Of a stretch of 64,000 bases of DNA, positions 40,336-48,763 are shown piece after piece. The position numbers and the translations under genes were made by a program. Source of the DNA: Pyramidobacter piscolens W5455. GTDB lineage: Bacteria; Synergistota; Synergistia; Synergistales; Dethiosulfovibrionaceae. The stretch spans positions 1 through 64,000 of the forward strand of contig NZ_ADFP01000086.1 of assembly GCF_000177335.1 (NCBI RefSeq), given 5' to 3'. Numbering within the stretch: position 1 is the first letter of the stretch; each line of letters begins with the position of its first letter. Under the pieces are notes generated by a model. The model was not told the origin of the DNA. It saw only the letters and a program-made list of their open reading frames with translations, and made no database searches.

Positions 40336-41823
40336 CTACTCTTCGACCTCCCAGTCCTTGACGTTGACACGGAATATCGTCGTAGGCATGACGAAGTTCT
40401 TGACCTTGTCGCTGACGCCGAAGATCGTGTCGGCTTCGGCAAAGGGAATGGAATAGCGTTTCTCATAGAGGTAATCCTGAATCTCGCCGAGCAGGACCTT
40501 CCGTTCCTCCCGATCGTACAACGTCTTCAACTTCTTAAGCATGCCGTCAAGTTTCACGTCGTTGGGAGCCAGGCGCGAACCGAATTCTTTCTCGTAAATG
40601 ATGAGAATATTGGAGATCTCGTTGGCCGTCGCCGTACGGATCGAGGCCTCCCATGGCCCCTGCGCCTCACGGGTCGCCAGGGCGCTCTGTTCGATGTGAG
40701 CGTTCACGCCCACGGCTGCCCAGTACGCCTGAACAATCTCCCCCATCTGCTGATACAGAGCTTCAGGCAGAAGGTGCAGCTCGACGTCGAAGCCGTTGGG
40801 ATAGCCGGCCTCGGCCAGAAGCTGCTTGGCTTTCTCCGGGTTGTATTCCCAACCGCCCATATCTTTCCAGCCCTCGACGATGGAGGGATATACGCCTGTC
40901 ATGGCATGGGCGTGACCGTCGAAGGCCGCGTCGGCCAAAGCGGGAATGTCAATGGCGTAGGACAGAGCATGACGGACTTTCTGGTTCGACAGAATCGGGT
41001 GGTTCATGGCCATCGTGATCAGATAATACTTTTCGGAGCGCCCCGATTCGACGTGGCAGCCGTCAATCGCATTGACGCGATCGATGTCAGACCCGTTGAT
41101 GTAAAACGCGAAGTCGGCGGCGCCGGTCTCCAGCTCAATCACGCGAGAAGCGGGTTCGGGAACGAACTTGAGCAGGACTTTCTTCGTTTTGGCGGGAGTG
41201 CCCCAATACTTTTCGTTGCGTTCGAAGAGCATGCTGGCGCCGTTGGTCCACTTGACCAGCTTGTAAGCGCCGGAACCGACAGGAGCGCGGGCATAATCCT
41301 TTTCGCCCATTTCCTCCATGGCCTTCTTGCAGCCGATCCAGCAACGTCCGCTGGCCAGCACGTTGAACACGGGAGCGTAAGGCTGGTGCATGGACAGGAC
41401 CACCGTGTAGGGATCTTCGGCCCGGGAGTTCTTTTCATCGTACCAGATCATCGTCGAATAGGAGGTGGAATCGTCCTTGGTGCGCGCCAGGCTGAAGAGG
41501 ACGTCCTCGGCAGTCAGCGGGTATCCGTTGGAAAACACCACGCCGCGGCGCAGATGCATCCTCAGGTGCGTCCTGTCGATGAATTCCCAGCTCGTCGCCA
41601 GACGGGGAATCTCCTTGCCCTCGCGGTCAAGATCCACCAGCGAATCGTAGATCAGCGTCATGACGATGTTGTTGGAAATGCCGTTGCCGCGCCGAGGGTC
41701 CAGCGTGTCCGGCTCCAGTTCATTCACCATCGTGATCGTGTCCTTGAAAGCCGCGGGGGCAGACATGGCACACACACCCATCAGAGACACAGCGCACAGA
41801 ACCATTACAAAAAGCTTTCTCAT
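40336..41823 (-). CDS. periplasmic substrate-binding protein, family 5 (DppA/OppA-like)
   Basis: A 495-aa secreted protein: the signal peptide MRKLFVMVLCAVSLMGVCAMSAPA (type I; the Cys lies before the cleavage region and there is no clear lipobox), then the SBP_bac_5 order: TITMVNELEPDTLDPRRGNG, IYDSLVDLDREGKEIPRLATSWE, LRRGVVFSNGYPLTAEDVLFSL, APVGSGAYKLVKWTNG, and KVRHALSYAIDI. It captures peptides or related compounds for the ABC importer encoded downstream. Its place behind creatininase-, nitrilase- and RraA-like genes suggests a substrate that is not a plain peptide. Confidence 0.93.
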   Translation of the reverse strand: MRKLFVMVLCAVSLMGVCAMSAPAAFKDTITMVNELEPDTLDPRRGNGISNNIVMTLIYDSLVDLDREGKEIPRLATSWEFIDRTHLRMHLRRGVVFSNGYPLTAEDVLFSLARTKDDSTSYSTMIWYDEKNSRAEDPYTVVLSMHQPYAPVFNVLASGRCWIGCKKAMEEMGEKDYARAPVGSGAYKLVKWTNGASMLFERNEKYWGTPAKTKKVLLKFVPEPASRVIELETGAADFAFYINGSDIDRVNAIDGCHVESGRSEKYYLITMAMNHPILSNQKVRHALSYAIDIPALADAAFDGHAHAMTGVYPSIVEGWKDMGGWEYNPEKAKQLLAEAGYPNGFDVELHLLPEALYQQMGEIVQAYWAAVGVNAHIEQSALATREAQGPWEASIRTATANEISNILIIYEKEFGSRLAPNDVKLDGMLKKLKTLYDREERKVLLGEIQDYLYEKRYSIPFAEADTIFGVSDKVKNFVMPTTIFRVNVKDWEVEE

Positions 41824-41901
41824 ATTTCTCCCTCCTGCAGAACAAATATGATGAGATTCAATCCGCGGCCACAGGGCCGCTCCCCCACAGAGACGCAGAG
41901 A

Positions 41902-42573
41902 CTACATTTTCTTCGTGCCGGAACGAATATCGGCGACAATCTGTTCCATGTTCGCCTCAATAAGAGGATCGACGCTGCGCAGCGAAATTTTTCCATCGGC
42001 AAAATCCTCACGCATCTTTGCTTCTCGTACCGTCGCCGCTTCGGCTTTGGCCAAGTACGCTTCGGAGTTATCGGGAGGCATCACGATCACGCCGTCGGCG
42101 TCGCCAAAAACGATATCGCCGGGATGCACGACAGCGCCGCCACAGTTGACGGGAATGTCGTACTGCCCCGAAAGCCCCCATACGTTGGTCGTCGCTACCG
42201 AGATACCGGCGCAGAACACGGGGAACCCCATACGGTCGATCCAGACCGAATCGGTCGCCAGGCCGTCGATGACGATCCCTGCCAGACCGAGAGCCCGAGC
42301 GTTGCGCGCCACCATCTCTCCGACATAGGCAAAGACCTCGTCGCCGGCACGGTCAATGACCAGCACAGAGCCTCCGGGAGCCTCTTGAATGGCCTTATAC
42401 ATGGCGCAGGAATCCTTGCCGAGGATGCGCGCTGTGTAAGCGGGGCCGATCATTTTCATCGAACGGCTGACCGGTTTGATGCGTGGCATCATGAAGCTGA
42501 CGCCGGGAAAATGTCCGTAAGTTGCCGGATCGGTGCTCATAAAGCGCTTTACCAGTTCTGGCGTCCATTCCAT
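41902..42573 (-). CDS. RraA/HMG-aldolase-like family protein
   Basis: A 223-aa member of the RraA/demethylmenaquinone-methyltransferase-like fold, which in catabolic settings acts as 4-hydroxy-4-methyl-2-oxoglutarate/oxaloacetate aldolase or decarboxylase. Family features are GPAYTARIL, GSVLVIDRAGD, GEMVARNARALGLAGIVIDGLATD (metal and substrate loop, with the R and D present) and PVNCGGAVVHPGDIVFGDADGVIVMP. The ATG at 42573 follows AGGTG; the upstream GTG at 42582 is less likely. It sits between nitrilase-like and binding-protein genes, consistent with cleaving a keto-acid product at the end of the pathway. Confidence 0.87.
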   Translation of the reverse strand: MEWTPELVKRFMSTDPATYGHFPGVSFMMPRIKPVSRSMKMIGPAYTARILGKDSCAMYKAIQEAPGGSVLVIDRAGDEVFAYVGEMVARNARALGLAGIVIDGLATDSVWIDRMGFPVFCAGISVATTNVWGLSGQYDIPVNCGGAVVHPGDIVFGDADGVIVMPPDNSEAYLAKAEAATVREAKMREDFADGKISLRSVDPLIEANMEQIVADIRSGTKKM

Positions 42574-42582
42574 GGCAGACAC

Positions 42583-43407
42583 CTACTTCCTGACCGTGTC
42601 GTACACGTCGGCGCGGCGATTCTTCAACGACGGCAAATGAGAGCGCACCTTGTCGAGATAGTCGAGGTCAATCTCGCCGACAGCGAGGCCGGCGCCTTCG
42701 GAAGCACGGGCGACAACCGTTCCCCATGGGTCGATGATCATGCTGTTGCCGAAAGAATCGGACGTTCCGTGTTTTTTGCCGTATTGCCCGGCCGCCACCA
42801 CGTAACAGGTGTTCTCGATAGCGCGGGCGCGCAAAATCGCTTCCCAGTGATCCTTCCCCGTCGCCATGCGGAAGTTGGCCGGCGCGAATAGGATTTGCGC
42901 GCCGTGCAGGGCCAGATAACGGTACAGCTCGGGGAAACGGATATCGTAGCAGATCGACAGCCCGAGACAACCCATTTCCGTGTCAGCCGTCACCATCTCC
43001 CGGCCGGGTTTGATGCGGGCCGATTCCTCAGCCACGCTGCCATCGGGAAGGGTGATGTCGAACGTGTGAAGCTTGCGGTATTTGGCAACCATTCTGCCTT
43101 GGGGATTCAATACCGCGGTCGTGTTGAACTTGCGGTCACCCTCCGGGTTCACTTCGGCGATGCTGCCGCAATGGATCCAGAGATTATGCCGGCGGGCTTT
43201 TTCAGCCATCAGGGAAATTGTCCGTCCTTCGGGAACAAGTTCAGGCGCTTCCTGCCCCTCGTCAATTACATTGAAAACTTCCGGGAAAGAGACAAACTTC
43301 GCGCCTTTGGACGCCGCCTCGTCGATAAAGTCACAGGCAGCCTTCAGATTGGCGTCTTTATTGTCGCGCGTATCCATTTGAATCACGGCCATCAGGTATT
43401 TTCTCAT
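42583..43407 (-). CDS. nitrilase-superfamily amidase (carbon-nitrogen hydrolase)
   Basis: A 274-aa enzyme with the complete Glu-Lys-Cys catalytic set: FVSFPEVFNVI (Glu), AKYRKLHTFDI (Lys) and GLSICYDIRFPELYRYLAL (Cys). It resembles omega-amidase/Nit2 and N-carbamoyl or ureido-acid amidases. These hydrolyse a carbon-nitrogen bond and release ammonia. It lies 41 bp after the creatininase-like gene, and its stop lies 9 bp before the rraA-like ATG, so they are co-transcribed. Together the enzymes could open a cyclic amide, remove nitrogen and cleave the carbon skeleton; this is an inference. Confidence 0.9.
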   Translation of the reverse strand: MRKYLMAVIQMDTRDNKDANLKAACDFIDEAASKGAKFVSFPEVFNVIDEGQEAPELVPEGRTISLMAEKARRHNLWIHCGSIAEVNPEGDRKFNTTAVLNPQGRMVAKYRKLHTFDITLPDGSVAEESARIKPGREMVTADTEMGCLGLSICYDIRFPELYRYLALHGAQILFAPANFRMATGKDHWEAILRARAIENTCYVVAAGQYGKKHGTSDSFGNSMIIDPWGTVVARASEGAGLAVGEIDLDYLDKVRSHLPSLKNRRADVYDTVRK

Positions 43408-43448
43408 CTATGTCGCAATCTCCTTCTTATCTAATTCATCGAACCGCT

Positions 43449-44174
43449 TTAATGCCATTGCTTGAGAAACTCGACGACGCGGTCCACTGTTTTGCCGACG
43501 ATCTGTTCGCCTTTCTCCGCGCTGGCCGGCGTGGGATCCCCTACATGAGCCTCGGGATACGTTTCCACAAAGGGAATGAACTGAGGAATATCGGGATATT
43601 CGTTGGCGACAAGCCCCACATCCTTCAGACGCTCCCCCTTGACCAAGTCGGGACGCAGATACATAAACGTGGAGGTACCGGCCTCAGCGGCATGGGCATG
43701 GGCAGGACGGCCGTCATACTTGAGAATCCCCCTGCAAATGGGCTGGATGATCCGCCACCAGTCGATCAGGCAGCACTTCACGTTCCTGGTACGGCGCAGA
43801 TGTGTGGCAATCTCGGTAATGACAGACACGTTGCCCAGATGGGGACCGACAAAGCAGAAACGGTTCACTCCCGTTTCCGCAAGGCTATCGACAATGTCAT
43901 AAAGATAATTGCGCAGCGATTCGGGACGAACCGTAACAGTACCGCCTTCAGGCGCAAAAAGACTCTCCGAATAGCCAACGGGAACCGAAGGGCCGACGAC
44001 CCAGCCAATCTTTTCGGAAATACGATTGGCGATCTCTTCAGCCACCAACGTATCAGCGCCGACGGGAAGGTGCGGTCCCCAGACTTCGAACGCACCGACG
44101 GGGAGGATCATCGCGCGAGTCTTGGCAATCTCGGTACGGTAATCAACAAAGTTCATCTCTTTCATCAACAGCAT
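43449..44174 (-). CDS. creatininase-family amidohydrolase, divergent
   Basis: A 241-aa enzyme of the creatininase family (creatinine amidohydrolase, MftE and ArfB relatives). The fold marks are PVGAFEVWGPHLPVGADT near the N-terminus, CFVGPHLGNVSVITEI, and HAHAAEAGTSTFMYLRPDLV. In standard members the first motif is ExH-GPHLPxxxD; here ExW is read, so one usual metal-binding His is replaced by Trp, while the later H, D and E are present. It may use fewer metals or have a different substrate. GGAGG precedes the ATG at 44174. It is the first gene of the eight-gene operon. Confidence 0.85.
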   Translation of the reverse strand: MLLMKEMNFVDYRTEIAKTRAMILPVGAFEVWGPHLPVGADTLVAEEIANRISEKIGWVVGPSVPVGYSESLFAPEGGTVTVRPESLRNYLYDIVDSLAETGVNRFCFVGPHLGNVSVITEIATHLRRTRNVKCCLIDWWRIIQPICRGILKYDGRPAHAHAAEAGTSTFMYLRPDLVKGERLKDVGLVANEYPDIPQFIPFVETYPEAHVGDPTPASAEKGEQIVGKTVDRVVEFLKQWH

Positions 44175-44241
44175 TGCTCAGCCTCCATATAACATTATAA
44201 AAACTTTTAATTTAATCATGTAACTCTGTGAATTGCATAAG

Positions 44242-44270
44242 ATTATAACATCATAATCACTTAACTGCAA
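44242..44270 (-). promoter_or_regulatory. promoter of the creatininase-dpp operon with overlapping dyad
   Basis: On the minus strand TTGCAG (44270-44265), 17-bp spacer, TATAAT (44247-44242), about 70 bp before the start codon, in AT-rich DNA. The dyad GATTAT-N6-ATAATC (44241-44258) covers the -10, a possible operator for the GntR-type regulator at the other end of the operon. Confidence 0.7.
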
Positions 44271-44457
44271 GTTTTTATCAGCCATATTTACCGCGAAGTA
44301 CTCCATGCCAGGGAATATTATAAAATCAAGAATAACCCTTTTAGCACAGCAACACATGCGTAAAATCGGATGTTGTCTGCCGCGCTCTCAACTTCCCCTT
44401 GACCTTCCCTCTGCGGGAAGGTTGAAAATGATGGCGTCGTTCAAGGGAGGTGCGATC

Positions 44458-45867
44458 ATGACGGAGAAAACGTTCGTTCATCCTTACATGCCCAACGGCG
44501 TGCCCGCGGTCAGGGCGGCGATGCTGAAGGAGCTGGGGATTTCGTCGGTCGAGGAAATTTACAGGAGCATCATTCCCGACAGACTTCTGTTCAAAGGCCG
44601 TCTCGGCCTGCCCGAGGCCATCGGGAGCGAAGCGGAGCTGGCCGATCATGTGCTGGGTCTGTTGAGTCAAAACGTCAGCTGCGCCGACGCGGTCAGCTTT
44701 CTCGGCGCGGGCTGTTACCGCCACCACGTGCCGGCGCTCTGCGACGAGATCGCCAATCGCGCCGAGTTCCTCACCGCTTACTGCGGCGACACCTACTCCG
44801 ATCACGGCAAGATGCAGGCCATCTTCGAATACGCCAGCATGATGGGCGAGCTGCTCGACGCCGACGTGGTCAGCTATACGACGTACGACGGCGGGCAGGC
44901 CGTGTGCTCGTCGCTGCGCATGGCGATGCGCATGACGGGGCGAACCGAGGCGCTGGTTCCGGAGACGATGAATCCCGAGATACTTTCGCAGGCACGCACG
45001 TATTGCCGCAGCGCGGGAAGCGTGACGCCGGTAAAAGCCGACCGAGAAACGGGGCGCATGGACCTGTCCGACCTGAAAGCAAAACTGTCGTCCCGGACGG
45101 CCGTCGTGTTTTTCGAAAATCCGTCCTATCTCGGCTTTCTCGAGGAAGAGCCGCGGCGCATCGCGGCGCTGGCGCACGAAGCGGGGGCGCTGTGCGTCGT
45201 GATGCCGGAGGTCGCTTCGCTGGGCGCGCTCGAATCGCCCATGAACTACGGCGCGGATTTCGTCTGCGGCGAGATCCAGCCGCTGGGCATGCACCTGCAG
45301 CTGGGCGGCGGCTGCGGTGGCTTCATCGCCGGGCCGCAGGATTCCCGCTTCGTCGAAGAGCTGCCGACGTACCTTTACGGGCTGGCGCCCACCGCCGACC
45401 CGAACGCTTTCGGCTGGGGGCGGGCGCTGCTTTCGCGCTGCTCGCACGGCAGCCGCGAAAAGGCGCGCGAATATTTCGGCACCGAGTCGGGGCTGTGGGC
45501 GATCGTCGCCGGCGTCTACCTCGCCTCCATGGGGCCGCTGGGCATGAAGGAGTTGGGCGAGACGATCATGCAGCGCGCCGCTTACGCGATCAAAACGCTG
45601 TCGCCGCTGCCCGGCCTGCGCGTCCACATCTTCGGCGGCGCCGTGTTTCAGGAGTTCGCCGTCAACTTCGACGCCGCGGGCAAAACCGCGGCGCAGGTCA
45701 ACAAAGAGCTGCTCGCGCGCGGCATTTTCGGCGGCAAGGACCTGAGCCGCGACTTCCCGCAGTACGGACAGAGCGCGCTCTACGCCGTCACGGAAACGGT
45801 GACGGCGGCGCAGATCGACCGCCTCGCCGCGGCGCTGGCGGAAATCGCCGGAGGCGAACGTTCATGA
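44458..45867 (+). CDS. gcvPA: glycine dehydrogenase (decarboxylating) subunit 1
   Basis: A 469-aa N-terminal half of the P protein of the glycine cleavage system. Characteristic are FVHPYMPNGVP, SFLGAGCYRHHVPALCD, AYCGDTYSDHGKMQAIFEY, SYTTYDGGQAVCSSLRMAMR, and GADFVCGEIQPLGMHLQLGGG. With subunit 2 it decarboxylates glycine using PLP and passes the aminomethyl group to lipoyl-GcvH. The ATG at 44458 follows GGGAGGTG; open frame upstream to 44305 is not expected to be used. Its stop overlaps the gcvPB start by 4 bp. No gcvT or gcvH lies nearby. Confidence 0.94.
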   Translation: MTEKTFVHPYMPNGVPAVRAAMLKELGISSVEEIYRSIIPDRLLFKGRLGLPEAIGSEAELADHVLGLLSQNVSCADAVSFLGAGCYRHHVPALCDEIANRAEFLTAYCGDTYSDHGKMQAIFEYASMMGELLDADVVSYTTYDGGQAVCSSLRMAMRMTGRTEALVPETMNPEILSQARTYCRSAGSVTPVKADRETGRMDLSDLKAKLSSRTAVVFFENPSYLGFLEEEPRRIAALAHEAGALCVVMPEVASLGALESPMNYGADFVCGEIQPLGMHLQLGGGCGGFIAGPQDSRFVEELPTYLYGLAPTADPNAFGWGRALLSRCSHGSREKAREYFGTESGLWAIVAGVYLASMGPLGMKELGETIMQRAAYAIKTLSPLPGLRVHIFGGAVFQEFAVNFDAAGKTAAQVNKELLARGIFGGKDLSRDFPQYGQSALYAVTETVTAAQIDRLAAALAEIAGGERS

Positions 45868-47426
45868 AAAAAGCCGTCTTTCACGAAGCCCGCTGGAACG
45901 AACCGATCATCATGGAGCTGGGCGCTCCGGGCGAGCGCGGCATCCTCGTGCCGAAAACCGAGGCCAAGGTCGCCGCGGCCGCCGGCCCCGCCGCGTCGTT
46001 AATCCCGGAGGCGCTGAAGCGCAAAAGTGCGCCGCGGCTGCCCGAGATCTCGCAGATGCAGCTGCTGAGGCACTATCTGCGCCTCTCGCAGGAGACCGTC
46101 GGCGCCGATTTGAACGCCGACATCGGCCTTGGCACCTGCACGATGAAGTACAACCCCAAGATTCACGAACAGTTCGTGCGTTCGCCGCAGTTCGCGGAGC
46201 TTCATCCCTGCCAGGACGAGGACACGCTGCAGGGGATCCTGAAAATCATTTACGACACGGGCGAATACCTCAAAGCCATCTCCGGCATGGACGCCTTCTG
46301 CCTGACGCCCGCCGGCGGCAGCCAGGCCATCTACGCTAACGTCGCCGTGATCCGCGCCTGGCACGAGTCGCGCGGCGAGGGAACGCAGCGCGACGAGATC
46401 ATCACCACCATCCTCTCCCACCCCGCCAACCCCGGCGCGGCCGCCACGCTCGGCTACAAAGTGATCACGCTCACGCCCGGCCCCGACGGCACGCCCGACT
46501 TCGAAGCGCTCAGGAGCGCCGTCTCGCCGCGCACCGCCGGGCTGTTGATCACCAACCCGGAAGACACCGGCATCTACAACGAGCGCATCACCGAATTCGT
46601 CGATCTCGTCCATCGGGCCGGCGGATTGTGCGCCTACGATCAGGCCAACGCCAACGGCACCTTCGGCATCGCCCGCGCCCGCGAGGCCGGCTTCGACCTG
46701 TGCCACTTCAACCTGCACAAGTCGTTCGGCTCGCCGCACGGCTGCCAAGGGCCGGCCGCCGGCGCTCAGGGAGCCGTGAAAAAACTGGAGCCGTTCCTGC
46801 CGCTGCCCCGCGTCGCCTTCGACGGCAAAAAATATCATCTTGTCGGCGACGCGCCGCTGAGCGTCGGCTATCTGCGCAAGTTCCTCGGCGTGCCCGCCGT
46901 GGTCCTGCGCGCCTACGCCTATATCCGCAGCCTCGGCCCCGACGGGCTGAAACAGGCCAGCGAGCTGTCGATCCTCAACAACAACTATCTGATCAAAAAG
47001 CTGCTGGAAATCGACGGGCTCAAACTGCCCTGGGCCCCCGGCAAACGGCGCATGGAACAGGCCCGCCTCAGCTGGCGGACGCTGACCGACGAGACCGGCG
47101 TCACCACCGACGATATCGACCGCCGCGTCGTGGACTACGGGTATCAGAGCTACTTTTCCAGCCACCACCCGCGCGTCATCCCCGAGCCGTTCACGCCCGA
47201 ACCGGCCGAAACGTATTCAAAGGCCGACATCGACGGCTACGCCGAAACCATGGCCGCCATCGCCGCCGAAGCCCGCTCCGACCCCGAAATCGTGAAGACC
47301 GCGCCGCACAACGCCGCTCTGGCCTCGCGCATCGACGAGAGCGCGCTGAACGACGAAAACCGACTCGCCACCACCTGGCGCGCGTGGAAAAAGCTGAACG
47401 CCGCCGCGCCGTCGGAACCGTCATAG
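45864..47426 (+). CDS. gcvPB: glycine dehydrogenase (decarboxylating) subunit 2
   Basis: A 520-aa C-terminal half of the P protein with the PLP lysine in CHFNLHKSFGSPHGCQG. Other marks are LGTCTMKYNPKIHE, PCQDEDTLQG, CLTPAGGSQAIYA, LITNPEDTGIYN and AYDQANANGTFG. The ATG at 45864 overlaps the gcvPA stop (ATGA). In this two-subunit form, common in Firmicutes and Synergistota, both chains are needed. The operon ends in a terminator and a parS-like site. Lipoate for GcvH could come from the adjacent lplA or from the lipM cluster. Confidence 0.94.
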   Translation: MKKAVFHEARWNEPIIMELGAPGERGILVPKTEAKVAAAAGPAASLIPEALKRKSAPRLPEISQMQLLRHYLRLSQETVGADLNADIGLGTCTMKYNPKIHEQFVRSPQFAELHPCQDEDTLQGILKIIYDTGEYLKAISGMDAFCLTPAGGSQAIYANVAVIRAWHESRGEGTQRDEIITTILSHPANPGAAATLGYKVITLTPGPDGTPDFEALRSAVSPRTAGLLITNPEDTGIYNERITEFVDLVHRAGGLCAYDQANANGTFGIARAREAGFDLCHFNLHKSFGSPHGCQGPAAGAQGAVKKLEPFLPLPRVAFDGKKYHLVGDAPLSVGYLRKFLGVPAVVLRAYAYIRSLGPDGLKQASELSILNNNYLIKKLLEIDGLKLPWAPGKRRMEQARLSWRTLTDETGVTTDDIDRRVVDYGYQSYFSSHHPRVIPEPFTPEPAETYSKADIDGYAETMAAIAAEARSDPEIVKTAPHNAALASRIDESALNDENRLATTWRAWKKLNAAAPSEPS

Positions 47427-47535
47427 GGCAGCGGACACCGAAACCTCACAGCTCCGTCTCGCGTCGGCAAAACCCAACAGACGCCTTTTTGGCGAACTGT
47501 CACAAACGCAGCCGACAACAAGATTCCATGCAAAA

Positions 47536-47551
47536 TGTTCCACGTGGAACA
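47536..47551. other. parS-like centromere site 2
   Basis: A perfect TGTTCCACGTGGAACA, identical to the sites at 20710 and 59745. It lies between convergent gcvPB and lplA, 13 bp from a terminator stem. Confidence 0.75.
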
Positions 47552-47563
47552 TTCCCCATGAAA

Positions 47564-47613
47564 AAGAGTCTGCCTCGAAATCCCCATTCCCCGGGGAAAA
47601 GAGGCAGACTCTT
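47564..47613. terminator. terminator between convergent gcvPB and lplA
   Basis: AAGAGTCTGCCTC (47564-47576) pairs perfectly with GAGGCAGACTCTT (47601-47613); the loop holds a second small CCCC/GGGG hairpin. An A5 run on the left gives T5 for the leftward transcript. Confidence 0.8.
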
Positions 47614-47629
47614 GTGCGCTCATGCAGTT

Positions 47630-48637
47630 CTATTCGGCAAGGAAAGCGCGGAACTCCGCGGGCGAAACGGAGACAAAACTCCTCTCGAGCAGTTCGTCGG
47701 GAAGCAGCGCTTCCAATCCGACAAAAGGATAACGTTGGCCGCGGATGCGCGCTTCGACTTCTCCGGGAGTCCCCAAGCTGAAAAAATCGCCGTAAATGCG
47801 GCAATCTTCCACGCACCCTTCCTTGACGACAAGGCCTATCTGCACGGTGCCGCCGGAAAAACGGCGTTCGCTGTTCACGGTGAAATCGGGCGAACTGCCC
47901 CATGTCCAGTTCCACGAGGCGTATTTGCTTACGGCCAGCTCCCGCGCATTGAGCGCCTCGGCTGCCGTAGGCGAGCGCACGGTCTCTGCGTGATAAAAAC
48001 GGATCAACGCCGCCGCGAATCCTGTCTGAAAACGCTCGAGCGTCATTTTCTGCGGAAGGTGCGGCAGAAGGTTGGTAATGCGGCTGCGGACGGATCGAAA
48101 ACCTTTTGACTGATATTTCTCCGGTTTGACCCGCAGGGCGCGCTCCACGTCTTCAAGGCGGGAATCGAAGAGGATCGTGCCATGGTGAAGCACCATTCCG
48201 GCCGCTGCGTACTGCGCCACGCCGGAGATCTTGCATCCTTTCACCGTCACGTCGTTGCGCCCCGAGCGTTCCGCCGCAACTCCCAGAGACTGAAGATACT
48301 GCAAAAGCGGGACGCTGAACGCCTGGATATCCAACCGTGATCCATCACGAGACGGCAGGATCACGGAGTAATTGAGGTTGCCGCGGTCGTGATACACGGC
48401 GCCGCCGCCCGTTATGCGCCGCACGACGTGAATCCCGCGCGGCGCGATGAACTCGCGCGTCACTTCCTGAGCAGTGTTCTGAAACCGCCCCACGACGACG
48501 GTGGGATCGTTGCTCCAAAGCATGAGGAACCCTTCCCGCGTTTTCACGGCTTCTTCGAAAAGGACTTCCTCGAGGGCAAGGTTGTAGCGCGGATCGTGAG
48601 CGTCGTTCAGAATGTAGCTGAAGTTCATTCGATTCAT
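47630..48637 (-). CDS. lplA: lipoate-protein ligase A
   Basis: A 335-aa two-domain enzyme that adenylates free lipoate and attaches it to lipoyl domains. Seen are YNLALEEVLFEEA, VVVGRFQNTAQEV, VVRRITGGGAVYHDRGNLNYS (lipoate and AMP loop), NDVTVKGCKISGVAQYAA (catalytic Lys), HHGTILFD, and a C-terminal LplA accessory domain (TPGEVEARIRGQRY). The start is taken at 48637 in preference to 48628; both have only weak ribosome sites. It should salvage lipoate for GcvH or the AcoC E2 component encoded 10 kb away. It differs from lipM at 29371, so the cell appears to have both routes. Confidence 0.9.
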   Translation of the reverse strand: MNRMNFSYILNDAHDPRYNLALEEVLFEEAVKTREGFLMLWSNDPTVVVGRFQNTAQEVTREFIAPRGIHVVRRITGGGAVYHDRGNLNYSVILPSRDGSRLDIQAFSVPLLQYLQSLGVAAERSGRNDVTVKGCKISGVAQYAAAGMVLHHGTILFDSRLEDVERALRVKPEKYQSKGFRSVRSRITNLLPHLPQKMTLERFQTGFAAALIRFYHAETVRSPTAAEALNARELAVSKYASWNWTWGSSPDFTVNSERRFSGGTVQIGLVVKEGCVEDCRIYGDFFSLGTPGEVEARIRGQRYPFVGLEALLPDELLERSFVSVSPAEFRAFLAE

Positions 48638-48671
48638 CCCGCCGTTTCCGTAAGATCTTCTTCCTTGAAAA

Positions 48672-48707
48672 GTCCCCGTGCGGCCGCACTGCACGGGGAC
48701 CTTTTTT
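48672..48707. terminator. terminator of the gldA-like gene
   Basis: GTCCCCGTGC (48672-48681) and GCACGGGGAC (48691-48700) with T6 on the plus side and T4 on the minus side. It serves the leftward dehydrogenase gene. Confidence 0.75.
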
Positions 48708-48763
48708 ATGGACAGATTGTTTTTTCGAGCCTTCTCCGACAGGACCCAAACGCGTCGCGCGGC

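Noticed and set aside
44175-44457. Glycine riboswitch in front of gcvPA
   Set aside because: The conserved aptamer blocks were looked for and not seen; only a small CCTTCCC/GGGAAGG hairpin is present.
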